Assembly (NCBI RefSeq): GCF_000003855.2
Contig: NW_003101674.1
Span: 982,734 to 1,046,733 of the forward strand
Direction of reading: 5' to 3'
Length of the DNA: 64,000 nucleotides
Origin: Blastomyces gilchristii SLH14081
Taxonomy: Eukaryota > Ascomycota > Eurotiomycetes > Onygenales > Ajellomycetaceae
Shown here piece after piece: positions 21,944 to 32,599 of this stretch. A program made the translations under genes and the position numbers. Position 1 is the stretch's first letter; each line of letters begins with the position of its first letter. The notes below the pieces were generated by a model. It did not search any database, had not been told where the DNA came from, and saw only the letters and a program-made list of their open reading frames with translations.

Positions 21944-24590
21944 ATGTCGGACATCTATCCTATTTCGCCTTCGTGGGACAATCCCATTCCGCAGCACACC
22001 CCCGAGCTCGACCCCAGCCATGATTCTATACAAGGAGACCCGGACATTGAATCATATGTCGATGAATTTCTTTTGCTCCATCAGCCTGGAGAATCACAGA
22101 ATACAATGATGACAGGCAGATGTGGTTTTACCGGTGGTTTTGACTTCAAGTACGATGACCCTACTTGATAAGTAGTAAAACCAATGCTGAAGGCGATCTA
22201 AACAGGCTCCCAGGTACCATCCAACAAGCATACAACCTCGACAAAAATGCCCGAAGTCCGGAAATCAAGCTTGGCTCTGGAAGCCCAGAGATCAATGAAG
22301 AACCCTGGCACCTTTTTGATATATCTACATCCTCTGATACGGATCAATATCCCAGTACAACGCTCTCAAATTTTGGAAAATTTAACTCAGCCTTGGGGTT
22401 TAATGATCTGACTAGAGATTTCGGCTCTTTACCTTTGGATCAACCATACTATCAAGAGACGGGCTTTGGCAGTGAGTATGCAGACCGCTTCCAGCACGCA
22501 CATGAACCAGAAGCCGGGTTCCAGGATCTACACAAGTCGTGGCCTTCCAGCCCGCAAGAAGGACAAACTTCTTTTGCTCAGACATACGAATCTACCATAT
22601 CAACAGACGACGACCCTCGTAAATGTGAAGAGAATGGCACGACGAGGGACTACTCCATCTCATACTTGCCGTTGTCGCAATTAGATTTTCCCGGAGTGTA
22701 CCCAGATTCAGATCCGAACAATATATCGATTCCAGATTTCTCGTCTGTGGTACTGCCAACCGAGCCACTCAAGCAGGAGGGCACTGAATATCATGATAAA
22801 CCAAAGAAAAAGTTGCCACCAACCATTTCTGACAAGACTCGTATGCACACTTCAGGCCACACCACGCATATCATTCTCAATTCGAAATATACGGAGGAAG
22901 GTAATGGCCAATATATAGGATGGCGTAGCCACTCCGAAGAGGAAGCGCCACAGAAAACCCACCACCTCAGTCCTGTGAACAACATAAAAGAAAATTTCTC
23001 GAGTAATCTGCTCCTCTCCCCAGATGGATCGAACCATATGACTATAACCGAGTTGCCTTCAAGAGGAATGCCCCAGAAGCCGAACCAAAGCACTCGTGCC
23101 GCCACAACCCGAAAACGGAAGAATAGGAATACGGGTGCTGTGGACAAGAAGCCTGTGAAGACGATGGCTATACAGATTGTTCAAGAGGATGGGCTTGGCG
23201 GGTCATTGGAACCCTCAGCATGTATCCCAGCGGTGCCCAGAGCACGTCGTAACGGCCCCTTATCCCTCGACGGGCGGCGAAATGCTGCGATGCGCAGAAA
23301 GGATAAAAGTGTATGCGTATGGTGCCGTCTAGCGAAGAAAAAGGTAATAAGCTATTTTTCCTTCACCTGCGTGACATTTCTGATCGTTAGCCACTAGTGT
23401 TCCGGCGAAAGTCCATGCAGCACATGCGTCGAGCAGGCCAGAACATGCATGGAAGAGGCCGAAACTGTTGTTTTCAAGCAACCATGCGTGAAAGCAGACT
23501 TTTTCCAAATTGTTGAGTCTGGAACGTGCAACTATATTTGTAGGTCTGCTATTCAATTTGCGCTTCGATTTATGTATTCGTCTTCCTGACATCTAACTTC
23601 TTACCAGCCCAACGAGCAATCAATCATCCAACCCTAGACGGATCGACGCGGGTAAGGATGGAACTACCAGTTACATTCGAAATGAAAGATTTGCTCGACC
23701 TCCTTGACAAGCGTCGTGGACGATTCAACATCCGGGCTCGTCAATCGTGGGGTACCCTGTATACATTAGACCTGAATGAAACTTATAATTACCTCAAGGG
23801 ATTCAGTAAAGCGGAAGACAGCTCTAATTATGACCTTGGGGATTTCATCGATCGCAAAATCCTGAAATTCAACAAGTGGACAAGCTGCGTCAAGGACTGC
23901 GATCCAGTAAACAATCTTTTTGTAAGCCTAAGCCCTTCCAGCGACAGCCCCTTAGTGTGTAATTGCACGGCTAATGTGTAGCACATACAGTCCCTCCTAT
24001 CCCAATGGAACAACATGCCCAGTCGTGCCAGCTACGATTTTGTCCCCATATCTGACGACCAAGCTGATCGGCCCATGGACGTCCACGATCCAGAAGACTG
24101 CGTCGACATCCTCCTTGCAGCCCAACTCTCCCGCATATTCTGTCGCAAACTCGAAGTAGACGGCTACCGCGCTCTCCAAAACGTCCTGAACAAGAACAAA
24201 TGGGACAGCGTTCCCTACGACTCCTTTATAAAATTTGTCTCACAGCTGGGACAGATCCTGCTCACACTCCGGTGGCGGGTGTCATGGTGGGAACTGCTAG
24301 GCGACGGCGGCACCACACCAGATGCCAATAAGGAGCGCTACGAGGACCGTGTTCGCCGCCTCTGCCAGGTCTTGTACTTTTATTATTCATCTGTCAAGTT
24401 GAAGTTGCCTGCGTGGACGGCCCCGACGGAGCTCCATGGGGTGTGGTCAACCTATGCAGATGCGACGAGTATTTGGGATGATTTCCCGTCCGACCCGTCA
24501 ATAGACGGGTTTAATGTCTGGATGGCGAGAGGCAAGGAACTTATTCGAGAAGCAGGTGTGCAGGGTCGAATCTCGAGCTTTTGCAAGTAG
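21944..24590 (+). CDS. Zn2Cys6 fungal transcription factor with central metal cluster
   Basis: The gene starts MSDIYPISPSWDNPIPQ. The reading frame moves from 21944-22149 to 22173-23343 (see findings), then follows clear GT-AG introns 23344-23397, 23540-23607 and 23922-23990; total about 810 residues. Splicing of the first of these unites CVWCRLAKKK with CSGESPCSTCVEQARTC, a perfect CX2CX6CX5CX2CX6C binuclear cluster with a basic RRNAAMRRKD lead. The cluster lies about 450 residues in, not at the N terminus, after an acidic Ser/Pro/Asp-rich segment that could be an activation domain. The C-terminal third (KFNKWTSCVKDC, DCVDILLAAQLSRIFCRKLEVDGYRAL, LRWRVSWWELLGDG) is helical and found in fungal regulators of this layout. 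The target genes are unknown and no biosynthetic cluster is adjacent. Confidence 0.85.
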
Positions 24591-24955
24591 ATTGCGGCGC
24601 TAGGGGGTGGAATGATTTTTCTACCCGTCTTTCTCGTTAAGTGAATACTCTCTTCTACTTTTCCTATTCTCTTCTACTTTTCATTGGCCTATATCTGAAC
24701 GTAATAACGCAATTGTGCTTCACTCTGATCATTATTCTGCTGGGAATGCTATCCATGGATCATTTTTCTTGTTACCTCAACTCTATTTTAATATATATAC
24801 TCACATGCACCATGCCAGAGCAGGATTCTGGCTACGTGTGGACATACACCGAACTGCTCCTTTGAACAGCCAAAGAAGCCGTTCCGCAAAAGCCACTGTT
24901 CCCTGCTTATATTCGAATATTTACCCTTACCTCATCTTCACATGGACATATTCAT

Positions 24956-24994
<39 letters not shown>

Positions 24995-25427
24995 CCCCCT
25001 CTTCCTCTATGCGCATGTATATAGCTTCATAATTTACGATACCAATGTCTAATAATATATCCTTCATCCTAATATTCTAACCATTTCTAACCAATGCCCT
25101 GCATTCTTTTTTGTTCCTGTTCCATTTACGGAGGTTTGGAAACTTCTACTTGCCGCCTCGAGCGTAGAATCAGCCACCCAATGATAATATAAAAAAATAT
25201 GTTCCATTCCGGTAAGCTTCATTTTCCTGCATATCGCGGCGACCGGGCCGAAAGCCCCGAAAAACGAGCGTACGAAGCCTCGTAAGATATATATACATAT
25301 ATGATTTCCCCTCATAGCCCTGGCTGGTTCATTTGTCAAACGTGTCTGTACTTCCTAGCCTATGGCATCATATCCTGACTAGCAGGGGGGGGGGGGGGGG
25401 GGGGGGGGGAAAACCCGGGAAAAAAAA

Positions 25428-25466
<39 letters not shown>

Positions 25467-28400
25467 CGGTTTCTCTAAAATTTTTCCCCTTTTCCCCCAT
25501 CCCAACAGGGAAAAGGGGGGTAAATGGCCCCCTTTATTGGGGGCACAAAGGGGCACCCCTTTTTTGGAGACCCCTCAGGGGGATTTTAAAAGGGCCGGGC
25601 CCACTGGGGGGGGGGGTCTTTACGGAAGGTGAAGAGGGGGGAGCAAATGTGGTCCCCTCCTGGGTGTGCCCCACCGGACCCCCCCACTTTTTTTCCCCCC
25701 CCTCTTTTTCGCGGTGGTTTTTTTTTAAAACGGTTCTTTCTTTCCCTCGCTATTGCATTATTTCCCGCCAAAAAAGGGGGGGGGGGGGGGGGGGGGGGCA
25801 GTACGTGGGAAAAAAATCAGAAAAGAAAAGAAAAAAAAAAAAAAAAAAAGAAAACCTGATTTCGTTAATATTATTCCGTATTTCTACATATCAATCATGA
25901 GAAGCTGGAGTACATGCGCCATCTATCATGGCAACGAAGGTGATCCGCTTTTATGCGACGCATCATGAGCGATTTGACGATGCCCGGTCCAATCGGCGTG
26001 CAGGTACTTAGGCGAGGTTGACGAGGCTGAGCGACATGGCGTCCACTCATGTATGTCCCAGTCCGTCACCACCCAACTTTCTTCTCCCTCCTCGTTTTCT
26101 TCGGTCGTAGTTCTTTCATACAGTAGCTCCAAAATTCGATTTAAATTGAGTCCTTTCTTGTTTTCCAAGATTCTGTCTTGAGTGGCTTTTCTGGAGGTTC
26201 TGGAGGCGTATCTATCTTCCGGGGTATTTTGCTCGGTGGAGTGAAACGTGCAAACTGGATATTTCCTTATAAGCTGTCCTTGAATAGTGATTCAGAGTCG
26301 GTATGAAGGAATGTCACAGTCGCGGTAATTTGACGAAGCTTTCAAATGGGTCGATTGGGGGTGAGAACATGGCGAAGGCAGTATTGGCTGGCGATGACAA
26401 TGACGATACTAGTCATACGGACCAAGGGCGATCTAATTGTCGTACGTAAATCCTTCTCCCAGCAGCGCATTGAGTATCCTTAAAATCCGCCTTGGGCTGG
26501 ATGTTATCTGGGTGCTCCCATTTGTCTGCTCAGCGCCCGTATGCAATAACCTCTACCATTTATAATTTTTTTTCCACAGATCCCCTCATTTCTTCACCTT
26601 TCCATCTTTACTTTTCTTCCCTCCAGCAAGTAACTCCAAGTGCCCCGCTCTTTCAGCAAGTGCCCGTTCCGTTCGAGCGGTTAGACCAGAAGAGATTTTC
26701 TAGTTAGATGAAAAGTCAGAACCCAATATTCTCACGTAGCTTCCCACTGGGGTTTTGCCGAATTGGCTCCGTTTCATTTCGTATGATGTCCATTTTCTAA
26801 CGAAGCCAAAACCCCTTCAGGGCCGGGATGGAATTTGACGGGAAATTTTTCTTTGCGTACCTTTGTGATCTTCTTTTGCCTAATCAGGTTTGCTTTCTTG
26901 GGTGCGATTACTCGTGCGCCCTTTTTGGGCCCCAGGACATTGGATCTACAGGTTGATAAGTATATCTTGGCTATTTCTCTTCATAAAATCAACCGTGCTG
27001 TATATGTGTTTTGGAGGGAAGGGCGTACCTTTTGGCAGAGGACGCTGCCTTCGACTTTTTGAGTTCGCCTTGAGCCATGAATTCCTTTCACTGTTTTATT
27101 TTCAGGCTGTTTTATTATTGAAGCAGAGAATGTCACTGGCAGAAGGTTCGTTGTAAAGTATGGAGACCTTCAGTATTAGTGGGTTGCTGCTTTTTGGGAA
27201 GTTGTACGGATGTTTTACACCAGTTAGAAAATTTTTATTTTTCTCGCTGAATAATCCCGGGCCGTCGTTACTTAGGCTTTAGCCAATTAGAATCCTCCGC
27301 TGCGCCGGCAAAACATAAAAACATACAAGGAGTGAGTGTTCTCAATTGCTTTGCTATTATATTTATAATAAAGATAGTGTGTGAAAAATTCAGAATATGT
27401 TATTTGATAATGAACAGCTCTATTCATTCCATCTCATGAGCCAGGTGCATGTGCAGTAGCTTGAAGCACTCAAGCTTGCCAACATATAACTAAAAAAAAG
27501 AAGAATTCCAGCTTGGAACTAACTGCCAGTAATAATTTTTAATCGCACGAAAGGAAGCACTGTGTTTACCAATTGGCTGTGCACATTCTGTAGAAATGCT
27601 TCTAAGGTTTTCTGACAGCACAAACGTGATATCACGGCGGCAACTTTAGCCAATTGACAGTATCGAGAAGATGATATCTCAAGTGTTCGGCCCTCACGAG
27701 CCCCAATGGTGGCGAGGATGTTAACGTCAATGGGGCCGAATCCCCTCAGGCTCGAATTTCTAGAGCATGATGATCACATCATAGAACCTTTAACTATCGT
27801 GCCTTACACTTACGAGACATCAGTGACCAGTTCCTATCGGGGATTCCGTGGTATTCATGACTAGAACTGTCAGATACAGAAGCATGCGTAATACCAAAAT
27901 ATCAAGGAACTCAGAGAGCTGGTGGGATTTGGTTGCGGGGCCAAGCGCAGCAATATTTAGATCCTTTCAATTATCCTTAAAAGTAAGCAGCAAGAATTAG
28001 AGAAGGGGGTGCCGGTTCCAATGACGAAGGTGTTGAGCTGTTAAAAATAATAACTATCAACAGCCCGACCCTGGATCATTTCCGAAAGCGGAGTTTGTGG
28101 CGCTATCACGTGATCGTCTAGGCGGCTACCAGTCCCAATATGGTAACAAGCCAATTGCTAGATGTTCCTCGGCCCTTGCTCCGGCCGGACTTCCCTAGCA
28201 ACAACAGGTAAGTTAACTAACATCTCGGATGGCAAAAGAGCGGCGGGCCGACGAAAACAAACATTGGGCTGTCATGCAAAATAACAATAATAGCTTGCAA
28301 GATCCAGTCAACCTGATCTCTGATCTCCAATTGTGCCGTCCGGGGTTGCTCCTCTACGCCGTACTTTGATAAGGGATCTTTCAACCAACTTGGCCGCTGA

Positions 28401-28648
28401 ACAACACTAGAACTTCTCGTGGAATCTCCAGCGCTTTCCTCCCGCATCATCTCTTATTCTGGCCCCTGCACAAGATTTGGTCATCATTCAGGGGCCCTCC
28501 ATTGTTCCTCGGTCCATTTCAGATTCGCGTGCGCTCCCCTCTACTAATTCAGAGCCCCCTTTTCGCACATGTTTCGGGACTGGACTGTGATGGAGCTGGC
28601 TTCTGACGCCTGTGTTAAAAATAATTTGTTATCTTGTGGGCTTCCGCC
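24591..28648. other. Long gene-free region
   Basis: Four kilobases without a supported gene. Contents: a 37-nt T run (24958-24994), a suspect low-quality duplication (25385-25860, separate entry), and otherwise ordinary unique-looking sequence. Short frames at 26492-27156 and 28217-28450 were inspected and not accepted. The last few hundred bases are the promoter of the coiled-coil gene. Confidence 0.5.
25385..25860. other. Probable assembly artefact with duplicated low-quality sequence
   Basis: The stretch opens with 25 G (25385-25409), followed by 35 A (25430-25464) and then many expanded homopolymers. A second block begins with 23 G (25776-25798) and an A-rich run (25811-25854). The order of features is the same in both: G run, short spacer ending GGGAAAA, A-rich run, AAAACC(C/T)G, TTTC. 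The first block reads as a degraded version of the second. Normal fungal sequence resumes at about 25860. Confidence 0.7.
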
Positions 28649-31456
28649 ATGGACACCAATGTCTTTACGATTTCCGGAACCTCCTTGTCACCCTCCGATA
28701 CTGTCCCCAACAATAACACCACCACCACCACCTCCTCACGACCACATTCCTCCCGTGGTACCAGTATCTTCCACCCCACCCGCCTTTCATCCATTTCTCC
28801 ACCCCAACACCCGCTTGAAAAGCCTTGCAGCGCCCAGAATCGACGGCTCCAACTTCGAAACGCAGGTTTTCGTGGCGCGTTACTCCAGTCACGAAAACCA
28901 AGCCCTCCTTTCACAAGATGGCGATCGCCTTCGGGGGCCTCTGATCAACATACAGAGAAACAAAGTGATGATACTGCCAGCATAGATCAAAGCTGCAATC
29001 TCTCAAAACTGACCACATCACACACGCGCCGCTCGAGTATTCTTGAAGAAATCAATAACTCTACGCAGAGGAGGTATCGTCAGTCTCCGCGACCTCCAGC
29101 AGCTTCCTTGTTCCATGATCTGCCTTCTCCGGACCCACCTACATCTACCAATGACTTCCCCCTTTATTCTCCTTCGAAGTGTAGCGGGCAATTAGGGCCT
29201 CCTATTGATCTGGACACTTTCGACTACAGTGATACAGATATGCCATCGAAACCGAAAAAACCGTCTTGGAGGTCATCCCCCTTCAGCAGCCTCGACCGCC
29301 CAAAAAGACGACCTAATATTACAAACAGGAACTCAGATCTCGAACTTTCTAGGTATATAGAACATCTAGAAGAGCAGCTTGCCGCCTCTTTAAATCGTGC
29401 CGAATCGATAGACTCATCTACGACGAATATTCAAGCAGCAAAGTTCAAAGCTCTCAATGCGGAATATAAAATATTGAAACAAGAGCTGCTAGAATGGGAG
29501 ACCAAATTCGAAGCTCGATTGAAAGACGAATTACGCAATACGATCGACAAAGAATCAGAGCTTCGTGCTAAAATTCGTTCTTTGGAGAGACTTGTCGAAA
29601 TTAAGGAAAATAAGATCCATGAGCAGCAATGGGAAATTGAAATGGCAACCCAAAAGTTACAAAACATGGAAGCGGTTAATGCGACGAACCGTAGCCTGGA
29701 ACGGAGGATTGATGTGTTAACAGAACTTTTGGCTCAGTCGCCAACACGGATGGAGCCATCGTCAGGGTTGAATATTGTGCCTGAGACTTCTTCTTCTCAG
29801 GCGGACGGTATATATCATACTCCAAGGCCTCGATCTATGTTCTCCAAGATTCCTTTGTCTCCCGTTCGAAAAGCGCTTTTCCAACCTCTTTCGGTACCCA
29901 GCTCAAACGCCGTAACAGACCCTTCTGTTCACTACCACCAAGCATCTGATCACCCCTACGTTTCGCCCCCGCAAAGATTTGAACAGACGGATGATGCCGA
30001 ACTGATGTCTCTCGATTCTGGAGTGGGTGACTCCTGTTCCCCTCCGTCTACCCGCGCGCTAGACTCACAACGCTCATCCATGATTTCACATGCTTCATCA
30101 AACCCATCCCATTGGGGAACCTCTTTTCCTCTATCACCTGAGATTCAAGGGAAATTTTCCAGTCGTCACAGGAGGATGAGGCGATTCCCTCCAGGGTCAT
30201 GCACATTGAAGCCACTCATCCTACCCGCTACCTCACCGCATGTACCTAGCCAAATACACCGCCAGACTTTCTCCAACGATCCAATATCCCCTTTTCATTT
30301 GCGCCCAACTAGTGCTCACGATTCTCCCAACTCAACTTGGGTAGAGCCGGACACCCTACGTGCTCTGGAGGGACAATCACATCGATATCAAACGTTCGAT
30401 GAAGCCATCAATGGCCATAGCATGTCCGGGGGAATTGCGCCTCTAGAAACTGACCTGGATGATTTTTCGACTACAGGATCATCACCTCACATATTTTTCG
30501 ATGATATCCATCCAAGCACTCTGATGGCATCCCCAGCGTTCAATAGTCAAACTCAAAACGAGCCACTTAAGCAAGTGGCACCACGCACGCTAGAGAATGA
30601 GCTTCGCCAAAGCAACCCATCACTGCGCGTAAGACCCCGAACCAACCGCGAAACTGACCGGGACATTACCCCTGTGGCGGTGCTGGATTCGAAGATTGCA
30701 AGGCTTCGCAAGATTTATCCGGCGTCACGAAATTTTGTCCCATCGCTTGACAGCAGACAAGACCCCTTCTACCCTTTCTACTACTACATTTGGGATGTCG
30801 CACCTAACCCGGCAAATTTGATTCGGCGAATCATTGCAAATGCATGGCATGCAAACTGGAACCACCTTGGGAAGATGTCCTGGTGGGTCCTAGGTCTGTT
30901 CTTAAGTGGCCAACCAAGAAATCAGTGGCTCAAAAACAAACGCCAGTGTCAAATTAATTACGACAATAACGATGACACAGCGTCCACTACCAACTCCAGG
31001 AGTCCAACGAACTCGTACCGCTCTAGAACGAGCCCCCGTACTTCACACTGTGAAGGAACCCCAACCAAACAGACCACTATAATTTCGCCCGACGATACGT
31101 CAGCATTAATCCATACCCCTCCGGGAGGTTCCACAAACGGACTTCCCATAGCTATTACTACAGAGCCACCTCCACCAAAGAGACCGTTTGAAGTATGGGC
31201 TAGGTTTTCCTTTGCACTTGTTCTTGCCATTGGATTGGCCGTGAGGGACGGACCTGCATCTCTGATGGATGAATGCCTGCTGAGAGGGTCCTGTATTGCT
31301 GATGGTACAAGATCTGCGTCGGCAGACACCGACCAAAATGCCCGCCCTTCATCAGAACGTTCTTCACATATACTAGAGGTGTCTCCTCCACCTCCACCAC
31401 CGGATTTTTCGCACGGCGCTCCTAGTGGGGACCAGGTTAATGGTGAACCAACCTGA
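28649..31456 (+). CDS. Coiled-coil protein of unknown function, 935 aa
   Basis: Single exon. The ATG at 28649 sits in a strong fungal context (GCCATGG) and is preferred to earlier non-ATG codons of the same frame. Residues 1-230 are Ser/Thr/Pro-rich and disordered. About 235-364 form a long coiled coil (LSRYIEHLEEQLAASLNR through SLERRIDVLTELLAQS). About 365-690 are again disordered, with SP/TP sites. A well-defined C-terminal block (about 690-790: KIARLRKIYPASRNFVPSLD, DPFYPFYYYIWDVAPNPANLIRRIIANAWHANW, KMSWWVLGLFLSG) looks folded and partly hydrophobic. A second hydrophobic stretch lies at about 850-866 (FSFALVLAIGLAV). This could be a membrane- or lipid-droplet-associated scaffold. I do not recognise the family, and that role is only a guess. 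Confidence 0.85.
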   Translation: MDTNVFTISGTSLSPSDTVPNNNTTTTTSSRPHSSRGTSIFHPTRLSSISPPQHPLEKPCSAQNRRLQLRNAGFRGALLQSRKPSPPFTRWRSPSGASDQHTEKQSDDTASIDQSCNLSKLTTSHTRRSSILEEINNSTQRRYRQSPRPPAASLFHDLPSPDPPTSTNDFPLYSPSKCSGQLGPPIDLDTFDYSDTDMPSKPKKPSWRSSPFSSLDRPKRRPNITNRNSDLELSRYIEHLEEQLAASLNRAESIDSSTTNIQAAKFKALNAEYKILKQELLEWETKFEARLKDELRNTIDKESELRAKIRSLERLVEIKENKIHEQQWEIEMATQKLQNMEAVNATNRSLERRIDVLTELLAQSPTRMEPSSGLNIVPETSSSQADGIYHTPRPRSMFSKIPLSPVRKALFQPLSVPSSNAVTDPSVHYHQASDHPYVSPPQRFEQTDDAELMSLDSGVGDSCSPPSTRALDSQRSSMISHASSNPSHWGTSFPLSPEIQGKFSSRHRRMRRFPPGSCTLKPLILPATSPHVPSQIHRQTFSNDPISPFHLRPTSAHDSPNSTWVEPDTLRALEGQSHRYQTFDEAINGHSMSGGIAPLETDLDDFSTTGSSPHIFFDDIHPSTLMASPAFNSQTQNEPLKQVAPRTLENELRQSNPSLRVRPRTNRETDRDITPVAVLDSKIARLRKIYPASRNFVPSLDSRQDPFYPFYYYIWDVAPNPANLIRRIIANAWHANWNHLGKMSWWVLGLFLSGQPRNQWLKNKRQCQINYDNNDDTASTTNSRSPTNSYRSRTSPRTSHCEGTPTKQTTIISPDDTSALIHTPPGGSTNGLPIAITTEPPPPKRPFEVWARFSFALVLAIGLAVRDGPASLMDECLLRGSCIADGTRSASADTDQNARPSSERSSHILEVSPPPPPPDFSHGAPSGDQVNGEPT

Positions 31457-32599
31457 AATCCTTCCGGTTCATATACCTCCGTTACACCCTGAGATCCCAC
31501 CTGGCTGATTCCGCCATTGGGCGACTATCGCTAAGCCCACCCTAATGACAATACCCTGAAGCATTTCACGTACTCCCTACCTAGGTTTACGGCAGCCAAG
31601 ACGCCAGCCCATTCAGCGACAGAAATTACTGGCTCAACCAAAGCATCAAATTCCAGCCAACGAAACATTTCCTCTACAAAGCCAGAACGCTTCTGGCAAG
31701 CTTCTGGAGGCGAAAGCCCTTTTTGAAATTTGTTTTGTGGAAGACGGAACGGAGGCTCTTTACTTGAGAAATCTCAAACTTCCGATCCTTGATGTGTTTC
31801 TTTAATAGCGACTTAACGACTTTTGCTGGCGAACTTTCTTCCTTGTCTATCCTTTTTTTTCACTCCCATCGGTACACACAAAACAGGAGGAACTTTTGTG
31901 GCACATGCAAGAAATACGTGTACAACCTCGATTCCTCGAACAAGCATATGCATTAATTCGCTGAACCAAGAAGAAAAATAAAAAAGGAAAGAGAAAACAA
32001 ACCATCGAGAAAACAGCAGCAACACAGCAGTGACGTACATGCTTCCATTAATCTTGGGACACCATGCATGGTCCGCTCGCTCAACCGACGTGTATTTAAT
32101 AAGCGTACACGGACGAACTGTGTGTGCGATAAAGCCAACAAAAACAGGAAAGAAAGCAAAGGAAGTTGGTGAATAGTGTGCCGCGCACACGATGGCGCAA
32201 TCATTTTCCCTTTTCACAATAGATATTAGTAGATCATCCTAGATGGATAAAAAAGAAAGCTGTACGCAGCGTTAGTTCGTGAGGTTTTCTATTCACTTTC
32301 TGGGGCGGAATCAGATCCCCGTCGAAACAAAGAGAAGGATGAAACCACACAGCACAACACTCCGAAAATCACAAATGAGTACATGTAAATATGGCGGAAT
32401 ACATAGTTAGATATTTATACATAGATACCCCAAACAAAACAAGAAATACATATTATTTCCATTTCATCCGGCCCTCTCACAATGTTAATACTAGACATCG
32501 CTCTATGCGACAAATGTATATTTACTTCTAACCATGCCATGCTTACTCACTCTCTGTAGTGAGTGCGCCACAGTGTACAGAAAACCACACTGTAAAGAA
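31457..32599. other. 3' flank of the coiled-coil gene and edge of the AT-rich block
   Basis: Normal composition until roughly 32560, after which C+G drops sharply. Open frames on the minus strand (31813-32217) have no recognisable motif. No gene called. Confidence 0.55.

Noticed and set aside
28217..28450. 77-codon minus-strand frame upstream of the coiled-coil gene
   Set aside because: A possible GT-AG intron could extend it, but the sequence shows no recognisable motif and no conserved start. It is compatible with chance in promoter DNA.
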